From NCBI RefSeq assembly GCF_002286775.1, contig NZ_NSGJ01000005.1, positions 89,163 to 153,162 on the forward strand: a stretch of 64,000 bases of DNA, in the 5' to 3' direction. Shown in pieces: positions 53,952 through 60,774 of this stretch. Each line of letters starts with the position of its first letter. Positions within the stretch are counted from its first letter, which is position 1. Both the position numbers and the translations under genes were made by a program. Below the pieces are notes generated by a model, which was not told the DNA's origin, did not search any database, and saw nothing but the letters and a program-made list of their open reading frames with translations. This stretch comes from Myroides sp. N17-2 (GTDB lineage Bacteria; Bacteroidota; Bacteroidia; Flavobacteriales; Flavobacteriaceae).

Positions 53952-54341
53952 ATGAGAGTGTCTTTTGATTTTGACGGAACGTTAACTGAACCCATAATGC
54001 AGCAGTATGCCAAAGAGTTAGTGATAAAAGGGATAGAAGTATTTATCGTTACCGGTAGATATAATGAGCTACTTTGTGTTATGCATGGAATTAATGCTAA
54101 TGACGATCTTTTTGATCTAGCAGATGAGATAGGGATACTACATAAGCATATTATCTTTACTAATCGCGGAGATAAGAGTTATACCATAGGTGGCAGTGGC
54201 TTAGTTTGGCATTTAGATGATGATTTAAACGCTTTAAATGATATTAACAGGTATTCTGATGTTAAGGGGATTTGGATAGGGGAAGATGATTGGAAAGAGA
54301 AATGTGAAGAACTAATCACAAATGCAAGTACTAAACGTTAG
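53952..54341 (+). CDS. HAD-superfamily phosphatase-like protein, 129 aa
   Basis: A small protein whose start MRVSFDFDGTLTEPIMQQYA carries the HAD motif I (DFDGT). VFIVTGRYNE resembles motif II (TGR). The C-terminal WHLDDDLNALNDIN provides the acidic motif IV region, and IIFTNRGDKSY lies between. The cap is minimal and the motif III lysine is not obvious, so activity is likely but the substrate is unknown. The stop overlaps the stop of the convergent methyltransferase gene by a few bases. Confidence 0.82.
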   Translation: MRVSFDFDGTLTEPIMQQYAKELVIKGIEVFIVTGRYNELLCVMHGINANDDLFDLADEIGILHKHIIFTNRGDKSYTIGGSGLVWHLDDDLNALNDINRYSDVKGIWIGEDDWKEKCEELITNASTKR

Positions 54342-54958
54342 TTCTTTTTAAGTACAACCAATTTCTCCGTTAAAGTAACGATCTCAAAGTTAAATTGTTC
54401 TGCTATGTACTTAAAGGTGTCAAAAGTATAGATAAATACGTGCGTCTTGTCTTTTCGATAGTACCAATTTTTGAAATCAACTTGATTGGTATATAAGTGA
54501 GTTTTGATAATTAATAGACCATCTCTTTTTAGAATGTTACTTAACTTGTCTAATTCTGCCTTAGGATTATAAAAATGCTCAAATACCTCACAACTAAATA
54601 TATAGTCATACTCTTTAGTTAAATAAGCCGTATCAGGATAGAAGTAAGGATCATATAGATCTACCTTATATCCTTTATCGTGTAGTTGCTTAGTGATTAC
54701 AGGACCCTTTCCACATCCATAATCTAACCCTAACATATCAGGTGTACACAGGTCTAAGATAACATTCGTAACAGGTGCAGTGAAGTTTTGATAGCCGATA
54801 TCATTCACATCGTTATTATGACATTCGTAATGACTCTTTTCTTTTTCTTGATTATAGTACAGTTCCTTATCCTTTAAATAGGCATTACAAGTTGGGCAGA
54901 TGTAGTATTCGACATCTATTTTAGTTGCTAAAGGGGTTTGGCAAAGTGTACAGTTCAT
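54338..54958 (-). CDS. class I SAM-dependent methyltransferase with N-terminal zinc ribbon
   Basis: A 206-residue protein from the ATG at 54958; an extension of 11 codons is possible but would put a hydrophobic leader before the zinc site. CTLCQTPL and CPTCNAYL give a four-cysteine ribbon at the N-terminus. The SAM site is LGLDYGCGKGPVITKQLHDKG, then VDLYDPY and FSCEVFEHF, the methyltransferase-12 type. The C-terminal DGLLIIKTHLYTNQVDFKNW and YYRKDKTHVFIYTFDTFKYI are common to this group. The substrate is unknown. The gene ends in a 4-base overlap with the convergent HAD gene. Confidence 0.88.
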   Translation of the reverse strand: MNCTLCQTPLATKIDVEYYICPTCNAYLKDKELYYNQEKEKSHYECHNNDVNDIGYQNFTAPVTNVILDLCTPDMLGLDYGCGKGPVITKQLHDKGYKVDLYDPYFYPDTAYLTKEYDYIFSCEVFEHFYNPKAELDKLSNILKRDGLLIIKTHLYTNQVDFKNWYYRKDKTHVFIYTFDTFKYIAEQFNFEIVTLTEKLVVLKKN

Positions 54959-55115
54959 AAGGAGGAGCTTTATTAATAAGCTAAAATACAAGTTATAATC
55001 TGATAAAGTTTAGTTTAATACCTGTAAAAAATGAAGCCGTCAAATCTTATCCAATTTAATTTATTGATCTATAATAATATAAGTGGGTGTAGTAAAAATA
55101 TTTACTTTTATTAGT

Positions 55116-55375
55116 TATCTTTGCCCTATAGGAATTTAAAAAATTCTTGTTATTGTTAGACCATTCTTCTAGGTCGATTATCTAAAACAATCAAATCATA
55201 CATTAATAGGGAAAAATAGGCACCTTGATGCACTTTCAGTTTGAGTGAGTCCATAGTGACTCCATAGTGACTCCATTAAAACAGCCTTTTTAATGGAGTC
55301 ACTATGCTCTCAGGATGCAGTCAGTATATATTCATATAAAATGAGATAGAAACAACTCTAAAAGATACTACTAAC
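55116..55375 (+). repeat. dispersed promoter-palindrome element, copy 2
   Basis: Begins with TATCTTTG at 55116-55123. Thirty-five bases later comes AGACCATTCTTCTAGGTC (from 55158), then AAACAATCAAATCATAC, AAATAGGCAC, TTTGAGTGAGTCCATAG. The palindrome is CATAGTGACTCCATTA (55263-55278) with TAATGGAGTCACTATG (55291-55306). The homology to 26215-26464 runs on past the palindrome, through a GATGCA block and TTCATATAAA, with no open frame conserved. Confidence 0.75.
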
Positions 55376-55559
55376 AAGGTGGTTTTGGATTTGGGTAGGG
55401 TAGAATAAGTATAATCCTTATGAGATAGGATCGTTGATTTCTAATAGAATAGGAATCATTATATGGGCGCAAATTACAATTTTTTATTGAGATTAGGTGA
55501 TATAGAGTTACTGAAAATTTATTCTTTCAGTGAAAACGTTATATCTACTTTGTTTTAAA

Positions 55560-55567
55560 TAATTTTG
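55560..55567 (+). promoter_or_regulatory. TAATTTTG -7 box of the acetyltransferase pseudogene
   Basis: A TAnnTTTG match 18 bases before the ATG at 55586; a TTG inside this box would be the only earlier in-frame start and is therefore unlikely. Confidence 0.55.
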
Positions 55568-55585
55568 CCCCTATTAATTTATACT

Positions 55586-56469
55586 ATGACTACAGATAAA
55601 AAGCCTTGGATTCTTTATCCTACAGTTTTACAAGGAACAACAATAGACCTACATCCTTTAGAAGAATATCACTTAGAGGAGTTATATCAAGCAAGTGCAG
55701 ATAAAGAGCTTTGGAAGCAAGTACCATCAGATTGTTCTGATAGGGATACCTTCTTTGCAGTATATAAAATGGCTCTAGAAGCAAGAGATAGAGGTACGCA
55801 ATATCCCTAAAGAGCGGGGTAAAACAAAGCTTATCTGGCAATGTCTTTATTAGTATATCATTTAATAATACCTCTTTATTCTCGAGATTTACGGCAACTA
55901 ACCTCAAATTCAAACTCAATGAAGAAAATTCAGTGTATAATTTAACTTCCAAGCTTTTCTCTCTTAGTTTTTTTGTTCTATATAATCCTATATTTATATA
56001 ACCTTCCTCCTTAAAAGTTAAGAATATTTTTTTTAATTCTAGAAGTAGATTACTATCTATATTAAATAGTTTTTCACATCCTTTTGTTATTGTGGATAAG
56101 CAAACTAAAAAGCTAATAGGATCTACTCGATTCTTCGAAATGTATGAAGCAGATAAGAAGTTGGAAATAGGGTGGACGTGGATAACCCGTGATTATTGGG
56201 GAAGTGTTGTGAACTTAGAATGTAAATTACTTCTGTTAACGTATTGCTTTGAAGTTTTAAAAACAAATAGAGTACAATTAAAAACCAAGGATGATAATAT
56301 TCGTTCTAGAAAAGCAATTGAGAAAATAGGTGGTGTGTTTGAAGGGATTTTAAGAAAGGATAAAATACAAAATGACGGTACTACACGTAATGCGGCTTAT
56401 TACAGTATTCTAAATGATGAATGGGAAAGCGCGAAGAACAACATTCACGTACTAATGAGTAGTAAATAG
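55586..56469 (+). pseudogene. GNAT acetyltransferase interrupted by a 275-bp insertion
   Basis: The N-terminal part (55586-55810) ends ...RDRGTQYP and then hits TAA; the C-terminal part resumes at 56082 with FVIVDKQTKKLIGSTRF and runs to 56469 with the RimJ/RimL-type motifs EIGWTWITRDYWG and IRSRKAIEKIGGVFEG. The two halves join in frame if bases 55807-56081 are removed: the codons before and after give QYP-FVIVDKQ without a gap. ATCC stands at both ends of the insert (55803-55806 and 56078-56081), as for a target-site duplication. Intact relatives transfer acetyl groups to amines. A downstream GTG at 56092 could allow a C-terminal fragment to be made. Confidence 0.88.
55807..56077 (-). other. 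inserted segment, fragment of a foreign coding sequence
   Basis: The insert has no inverted termini and no transposase. On the minus strand it is open for about 90 codons across its full length, reading ELKKIFLTFKEEGYINIGLY, RTKKLREKSLEVKLYTEFSS and NKEVLLNDILIKTLPDKLCF, without a start or stop of its own. In DNA this AT-rich that is more likely a piece of a real gene than chance. I do not recognise the family. Confidence 0.5.
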
Positions 56470-56645
56470 TCTTGGTTTTTACGAGTAAAATGCAATAGAG
56501 ATATTTAACACATTAGAATTCTTTTAAGGTGATAATTATCATTGTTAATTAACTATTGTTTTTTTCTTATTATTTAATGCTTATTGTTACTTTTATTATA
56601 TAAAAAATCAAAGTATCTTTAGTATAATTAAATTATAGGAGAGAT

Positions 56646-57245
56646 ATGATGAATGTAAAACTATTACTTGAGTATGGAGCAATACAAACATTTTTCGAAA
56701 AAGATGATTTTATTTTCGAGGAAGGTATGCAGCCAGAATATTTTTATTATATCGTAAATGGAGAAGTAAAGCTCAATACTTATTATGAAGATGATAAAGA
56801 GTTTATCTTTAATTTTTACAAAAAAGGACAAAACTTTGGAGAAGGCATGATATTCTTAAAGAAAAACTATATCTGTAATGCTATTGCTGTTGAGCCTAGT
56901 GAGATTTTATTGCTCAATAAAAGTAGTTTCCTTTTTCTGATAAAAGAGAACTTTGATTATGCCTTGCAAATTAATTATAACTTATCTAAGAAGTTATATT
57001 ATCAAGGATTAATGGCTCCAAAAATATCAGCTCAAGCTGCTGAGAAGAGGATAATGACCTTGCTAGAGTATTTAAAGAAAAATGGGCTTCAAGGAATAGA
57101 AGAAGAACAGCCTTTTATAGTAGATTTAACTAGACAGGAAATAGGCGATATGACAGGGTTACGAGTAGAAACAGTTATTCGAACTATTCGCAAACTTAAA
57201 GAAGAGAATAAGCTTAGAATTGAAAAAGGAAAGATAGTATTATAA
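56646..57245 (+). CDS. Crp/Fnr family transcriptional regulator
   Basis: A 199-residue protein with an N-terminal cyclic-nucleotide-binding-type domain (FFEKDDFIFEEGMQPEYFYY, VNGEVKLNTYYEDDKEFIFN, GQNFGEGMIFL) and a C-terminal helix-turn-helix (VDLTRQEIGDMTGLRVETVI then RTIRKLKEENKL). There are no N-terminal cysteines of an FNR iron-sulfur cluster and no obvious cAMP arginine, so the effector is unknown. The initiation site is ATGATG after AGGAGAG, an SD-like sequence unusual in this window. A TATCTTTA box lies at 56614-56621. It is followed by a flavodoxin-fold reductase gene that it could control. Confidence 0.92.
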   Translation: MMNVKLLLEYGAIQTFFEKDDFIFEEGMQPEYFYYIVNGEVKLNTYYEDDKEFIFNFYKKGQNFGEGMIFLKKNYICNAIAVEPSEILLLNKSSFLFLIKENFDYALQINYNLSKKLYYQGLMAPKISAQAAEKRIMTLLEYLKKNGLQGIEEEQPFIVDLTRQEIGDMTGLRVETVIRTIRKLKEENKLRIEKGKIVL

Positions 57246-57246
57246 G

Positions 57247-57290
57247 AATCCCTCCTTCATTAGAATTAGCTAATGAAGGAGGGATTTATT
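57247..57290 (+). terminator. intrinsic terminator after the Crp/Fnr gene
   Basis: AATCCCTCCTTCATTA at 57247-57262 pairs perfectly with TAATGAAGGAGGGATT at 57271-57286, followed by TATT. Confidence 0.85.
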
Positions 57291-57506
57291 AGTTTATATT
57301 GTTTTAAAAAAAGAACAATCTCTCTTTTTAGCATTAAAGAATTAGACTAAATATTTTGTGTCTAGTTTCTTATACACAGACCACTATAATCCTAACTCCT
57401 TAATTTTAGTTATCACTAACATCTTTATAGCAATTAAAAATCTGCTAATAAAGCACAGAATACCATAAATTCTTTGATTCTATTAATAAATTAAAAAAAC
57501 TTAAAT

Positions 57507-58034
57507 ATGAAAACATTGATTATCCTAACATATCCTAATTTGGAAGATTCACTTATAAATAAGAGATGGTTAGAAGAGTTACGTAAGTTCCCTAATAAAT
57601 ATAGGGTACATAATCTTTATGAGTCATATCCTGATGGAATTATAGATGTCAATAAAGAACAAAAGTTGATTGAAGATTATGACCATATTATATTTCAATT
57701 TCCTTTTTATTGGTTTAATTGTCCTCCTTTATTAAAAAGTTGGTTGGACTTAGTACTGACTTATGGATGGGCATATGGTAGTGAGAGCGGCTATAAAGTA
57801 GGAGGAAAGCGAATCGGTATTGTACTTTCAGTGGGTACAGACGAAAAAGAATATTCTAAAGAAGGAAAGTATAAATTTACCATTAAAGAATTATTAGTTC
57901 CTTTTGAATTGACATTTATATATATAAAAGCTGATTATAAAGGATTCTATACTTACGGAATAGAGGTTGGTAGTTCTGTTGAAGCTATAGAGAGTAGTGT
58001 AGCTCCATATATCAACTTTATCGATAAGCTATAA
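57507..58034 (+). CDS. NAD(P)H-dependent flavodoxin-fold oxidoreductase (KefF/MdaB-like)
   Basis: A 175-residue protein with a flavodoxin-like fold: MKTLIILTYPNLEDSLINKR, LYESYPDGIIDVNKEQKLI, DHIIFQFPFYWFNCPPLLKS and WLDLVLTYGWAYGS are the FMN-binding landmarks of the YwrO/KefF/MdaB quinone reductase group. It would reduce quinones or related electrophiles in the cytoplasm. The gene is 261 bases downstream of the Crp/Fnr gene on the same strand, separated by a terminator, so any regulation would be through its own promoter. Confidence 0.92.
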   Translation: MKTLIILTYPNLEDSLINKRWLEELRKFPNKYRVHNLYESYPDGIIDVNKEQKLIEDYDHIIFQFPFYWFNCPPLLKSWLDLVLTYGWAYGSESGYKVGGKRIGIVLSVGTDEKEYSKEGKYKFTIKELLVPFELTFIYIKADYKGFYTYGIEVGSSVEAIESSVAPYINFIDKL

Positions 58035-58038
58035 AAGA

Positions 58039-58097
58039 AAGGGTTCATAACTTTTAACCCATAATCAGTTTAATTAAGTTATGAACCCTTCTTTTTT
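58039..58097. terminator. terminator with 15-bp stem between convergent genes
   Basis: AAGGGTTCATAACTT at 58039-58053 pairs perfectly with AAGTTATGAACCCTT at 58076-58090, followed by CTTTTTT. The end touches the stop of the minus-strand gene at 58096. Confidence 0.85.
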
Positions 58098-58461
58098 ACC
58101 AAATATCTATAACTTCTTTATACGTATTATTACCATCTACTTCTATAATTATTTTACTAGGGATAAAGCTATTTCCTTTATACTCAGGGAATGCTCTATA
58201 CTGTAGATGTAAGCCTTGGTGTAAAATAGCTTCTAATGCGTTATCTATTAGTTGTTTTTCAATGACTGCCTCTTTTGGGGCATAAACAATGTTAAAAGGA
58301 GAGTCATCACCTCCAAAAGCTAGTCCTACTAGATAAAGTTTGCCTAATTGACCTGTTTTATAATAATGTTCTGCCTCTTGATAACTACAGATATCTGCAT
58401 AATTACATTCAAGAGGAGGATCAGATGTTGTTTTCTTCTTTAAGAAGTCAAATAGTCCCAT
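58096..58461 (-). CDS. hypothetical protein, 121 aa
   Basis: Not recognised. The start MGLFDFLKKKTTSDPPLECN is a common type of cytoplasmic leader in Bacteroidota small proteins (compare the tandem pair at 8284-10614, which also opens with a hydrophobic-basic helix). The remainder has LYLVGLAFGGDDSPFNIVYA, ALEAILHQGLHLQYRAFPE and a C-terminal strand (SKIIIEVDGNNTYKEV). No signal peptide, membrane segment or catalytic motif is seen. Confidence 0.7.
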   Translation of the reverse strand: MGLFDFLKKKTTSDPPLECNYADICSYQEAEHYYKTGQLGKLYLVGLAFGGDDSPFNIVYAPKEAVIEKQLIDNALEAILHQGLHLQYRAFPEYKGNSFIPSKIIIEVDGNNTYKEVIDIW

Positions 58462-58543
58462 TGTTGTTTGTTTTGTTAGTTAATAGTTATGTAAATATAA
58501 CTAACCATATACCAAAAGCAATGCTCCTAAGTTGAGAATTCTA

Positions 58544-59710
58544 TTACAACTTCCCTTTTTTAGATAGAAGAACAACTCCCATAGCTAAGAAACTCCATAC
58601 TAACATTTGTGTTAACGAACCTTCCCATCCGCCAATATTCCAACTTATCAGACCAAAGAATGTACCTATACCTGCTCCTACAAAATAAGCTGTCATATAC
58701 ACTGTGTTTAATCTACTGTGAGCTTCTTCGCTAAGTGCATATATACGTGTAAAGTTAGTAATCTGTGTTGCCTGAACTCCTATGTCTAATAAGAAAATAG
58801 CGATAATCAATACCAAAATAGAATGAGGGAAAATCAACATTGCTATTAAACTTACAATGATTAAAGAGATAGTAAGGAACAAGTTCTCAAATATCTTTCC
58901 TTTATCTGCTAACTTCCCAAAATAAGGAGCTACTAACGCTCCTCCAATCGCTACAATAGCAAACATACCGATAGCTGAGGGTGTATAATTAAATGGCTCT
59001 CCACTTAAGTGAAACGTAAGTGTTGTCCAAAACGAACAGAAAATACCAAAAGTAAACGATCCTAATAATGCAGCCTGTCTAAGTGTCTTATGTTCTTTAA
59101 CAAGGCATAAAGTAGATTTAAGTAAACTGATATAACTTCCTTTAAACTTGATAGGTGCATTCGGTAAGAAGAACCACATCAATACGATGCTTATGACAAT
59201 CATTATCGCTGAGAAGGCATATACACTCTGCCATCCCCATAGATCTGTTAGCGATCCACTGATTAATCGTGATCCTAGTATCCCACACAGAATACCACTA
59301 AATACAATACCTACGCTCTTTCCTCTATTCTCTTTATTTAGAAGTGCAGCCATTGGTAAGATGATTTGCGCAGGAGTAGAGCATACCCCTGTTAAGAAGC
59401 TAAGAATTAAAAGAGGAGTAAGTGAATTCGTATTGGCAATCATTAGTAATATCAAGGTCTGAACAATAGAAATCGTGATGATTAATCGCTTTCTATTTAT
59501 TTTATCTCCTAATGGAAGTAAAAAGAACATCCCTACACCATAGCCTATTTGTGCTAACATAGATACTTTTCCCACTGCTGTTTCTGCTTCGCCTAAAGTT
59601 TCTGCTATGTTTTTAAGAATAGGTTGACTATAGTAGACATTGGCGACAATGGTTCCTGCAGTAAAGGCCATTACAGGGATGGCGTATTTGTCTTTGTTTT
59701 CGATTGACAT
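58544..59710 (-). CDS. MFS transporter
   Basis: A 388-residue transporter with about twelve hydrophobic segments. FLLPLGDKINRKRLIITISI carries the MFS signature loop after segment 2, and the repeated GKLADKGKIFEN after segment 8 marks the second half. The N-terminal AFTAGTIVANVYYSQPIL and LGEAETAVGKVSMLAQIGYG match the AraJ/sugar-efflux-like branch. Substrate unknown, probably an efflux of small metabolites or drugs. A TACTTTTG box lies upstream at 59740-59733 on the minus strand, giving a leader of about 16 bases. The AraC gene is divergent from it. Confidence 0.92.
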   Translation of the reverse strand: MSIENKDKYAIPVMAFTAGTIVANVYYSQPILKNIAETLGEAETAVGKVSMLAQIGYGVGMFFLLPLGDKINRKRLIITISIVQTLILLMIANTNSLTPLLILSFLTGVCSTPAQIILPMAALLNKENRGKSVGIVFSGILCGILGSRLISGSLTDLWGWQSVYAFSAIMIVISIVLMWFFLPNAPIKFKGSYISLLKSTLCLVKEHKTLRQAALLGSFTFGIFCSFWTTLTFHLSGEPFNYTPSAIGMFAIVAIGGALVAPYFGKLADKGKIFENLFLTISLIIVSLIAMLIFPHSILVLIIAIFLLDIGVQATQITNFTRIYALSEEAHSRLNTVYMTAYFVGAGIGTFFGLISWNIGGWEGSLTQMLVWSFLAMGVVLLSKKGKL

Positions 59711-59732
59711 ATAAGTTGAGTTTGTGAGTAGG

Positions 59733-59740
59733 CAAAAGTA
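59733..59740 (-). promoter_or_regulatory. TACTTTTG -7 box of the MFS gene
   Basis: On the minus strand TACTTTTG lies 22 bases before the MFS ATG at 59710, within the 97-base gap shared with the AraC-type gene. Confidence 0.6.
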
Positions 59741-59795
59741 GAAGAGTTCTATAAGTTACTTTGGTATAAAGTGTTATATTAATAGTATAATTCGT

Positions 59796-59803
59796 TAAGT
59801 TTG
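59796..59803 (+). promoter_or_regulatory. TAAGTTTG -7-like box touching the AraC start
   Basis: A TAnnTTTG match whose last base is five bases from the ATG at 59808. If used, the transcript would start at about the start codon. A TACTTTGG further up (59757-59764) is an alternative promoter. Confidence 0.35.
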
Positions 59804-59807
59804 TAGT

Positions 59808-60641
59808 ATGAAATTCGTTCAGTTTGAGCCCTTATTTTTAAGGCATTTCCGCACAGAGCAATGGCCTTTTACATATCATAACCATAATCACTTTGAGTTA
59901 ATGCTCTTAAGTGAAGGGCATGGTGTACACGATTTGAATAAAGAGGAGTCTAATTATCAAGGAGATACTGTTATGTTCTTATCTCCAGAGGATAGCCATC
60001 ACTTCTATATCGAGGGACAGACTAGGTTTAGAGTGATTAAGTTTTTGCCTAGTGCTGTGAAGGATGGAATTAATACAAGTAGTAGTGACTACTGGGATAA
60101 TCTGTTAATCAGCTTAGCGAGAAAGTGGAACTCGGGTAAGTTTAAGACTGATGATATTACTTTAATTAGTAAGATTAAAGCCATTATAGATTTGATGATC
60201 GTAGAATGGGAGGAGAATAAGCAGCAAGTATCTGAGTTGCATATTAATCTACTTAGAAGTGTATTGATTCTTATGGACAAATATTGTACAGAGCCTACTG
60301 TAGCCTCAGATACCTATGCTACTTCAAAAATAGAGCGTATACAGAACTATATCCACGCACATATTCACTTCCCTGAGAAATTAGGATTAAAGCATTTGAG
60401 CACAGTCTTTGGGTTATCAGAATCAGGCTTGAGAAACTTCTTCACGACTAAAATGGAGATGAGTATTAGCAGTTATATCAATGCTTTAAAAATAGAAACT
60501 ATCAAGAATAGAATAAAGCATACAGACCATTCTTTATCATCTATCGCTATAGAGTTTGGTTTTACAGATGCTAGCCACTTTACGAAGTTCTTTTTTAGAC
60601 ATACGGGGATGAGTCCTCTGGAGTTTAAGAAGGGGAGGTGA
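59808..60641 (+). CDS. AraC family transcriptional regulator
   Basis: A 277-residue regulator with an N-terminal cupin-like effector domain (WPFTYHNHNHFELMLLSEGH, NYQGDTVMFLSPEDSHHFYI) and a C-terminal AraC DNA-binding domain with two helix-turn-helix motifs (LGLKHLSTVFGLSESGLRNF and the signature IAIEFGFTDASHFTKFFFRH ending in TGMSPLEFKK). Its ligand is unknown. It is transcribed divergently from the MFS transporter over 97 bases, the standard arrangement of a regulator and its target. A REP-like palindrome and a convergent terminator follow. Confidence 0.93.
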   Translation: MKFVQFEPLFLRHFRTEQWPFTYHNHNHFELMLLSEGHGVHDLNKEESNYQGDTVMFLSPEDSHHFYIEGQTRFRVIKFLPSAVKDGINTSSSDYWDNLLISLARKWNSGKFKTDDITLISKIKAIIDLMIVEWEENKQQVSELHINLLRSVLILMDKYCTEPTVASDTYATSKIERIQNYIHAHIHFPEKLGLKHLSTVFGLSESGLRNFFTTKMEMSISSYINALKIETIKNRIKHTDHSLSSIAIEFGFTDASHFTKFFFRHTGMSPLEFKKGR

Positions 60642-60648
60642 TATAGAT

Positions 60649-60671
60649 GGCACGGATTGCAAATCCGCGCC
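60649..60671. repeat. REP-like palindrome after the AraC gene
   Basis: GGCACGGATT at 60649-60658 and AATCCGCGCC at 60662-60671 pair around GCA with one mismatch, and CAGCGCAAGTATCGTGG follows at about 60671-60687. A similar CAGCGCAAGTGTTATGG lies at about 3096-3112. Confidence 0.65.
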
Positions 60672-60716
60672 AGCGCAAGTATCGTGGCTACTGTATAGAA
60701 ATAGTTTGTGCAAAAA

Positions 60717-60750
60717 AAGAGGCTTTGCATTTAATAACGCAAAGCCTCTC
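60717..60750 (-). terminator. intrinsic terminator of the RND pump gene
   Basis: On the minus strand GAGGCTTTGC pairs with GCAAAGCCTC across ATTTAATAAC-type loop bases (arms 60719-60728 and 60739-60748), followed by a T tract. It lies 25 bases after the pump stop at 60775. Confidence 0.88.
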
Positions 60751-60774
60751 CAAAAAAAAAATATATGAAAAAAT

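Larger units (their letters stand above)
54959..55585. other. gene-free stretch with dispersed element copy 2
   Basis: No gene. The stretch contains the element at 55116-55375 and the promoter-like box at 55560-55567 that belongs to the broken acetyltransferase. Confidence 0.65.

Noticed and set aside
56092..56469. An independent short acetyltransferase gene starting at GTG 56092
   Set aside because: The sequence just upstream still encodes the conserved FVIV residues of the same family in frame, and the N-terminal half lies across the insertion, so it is the 3' part of one broken gene.
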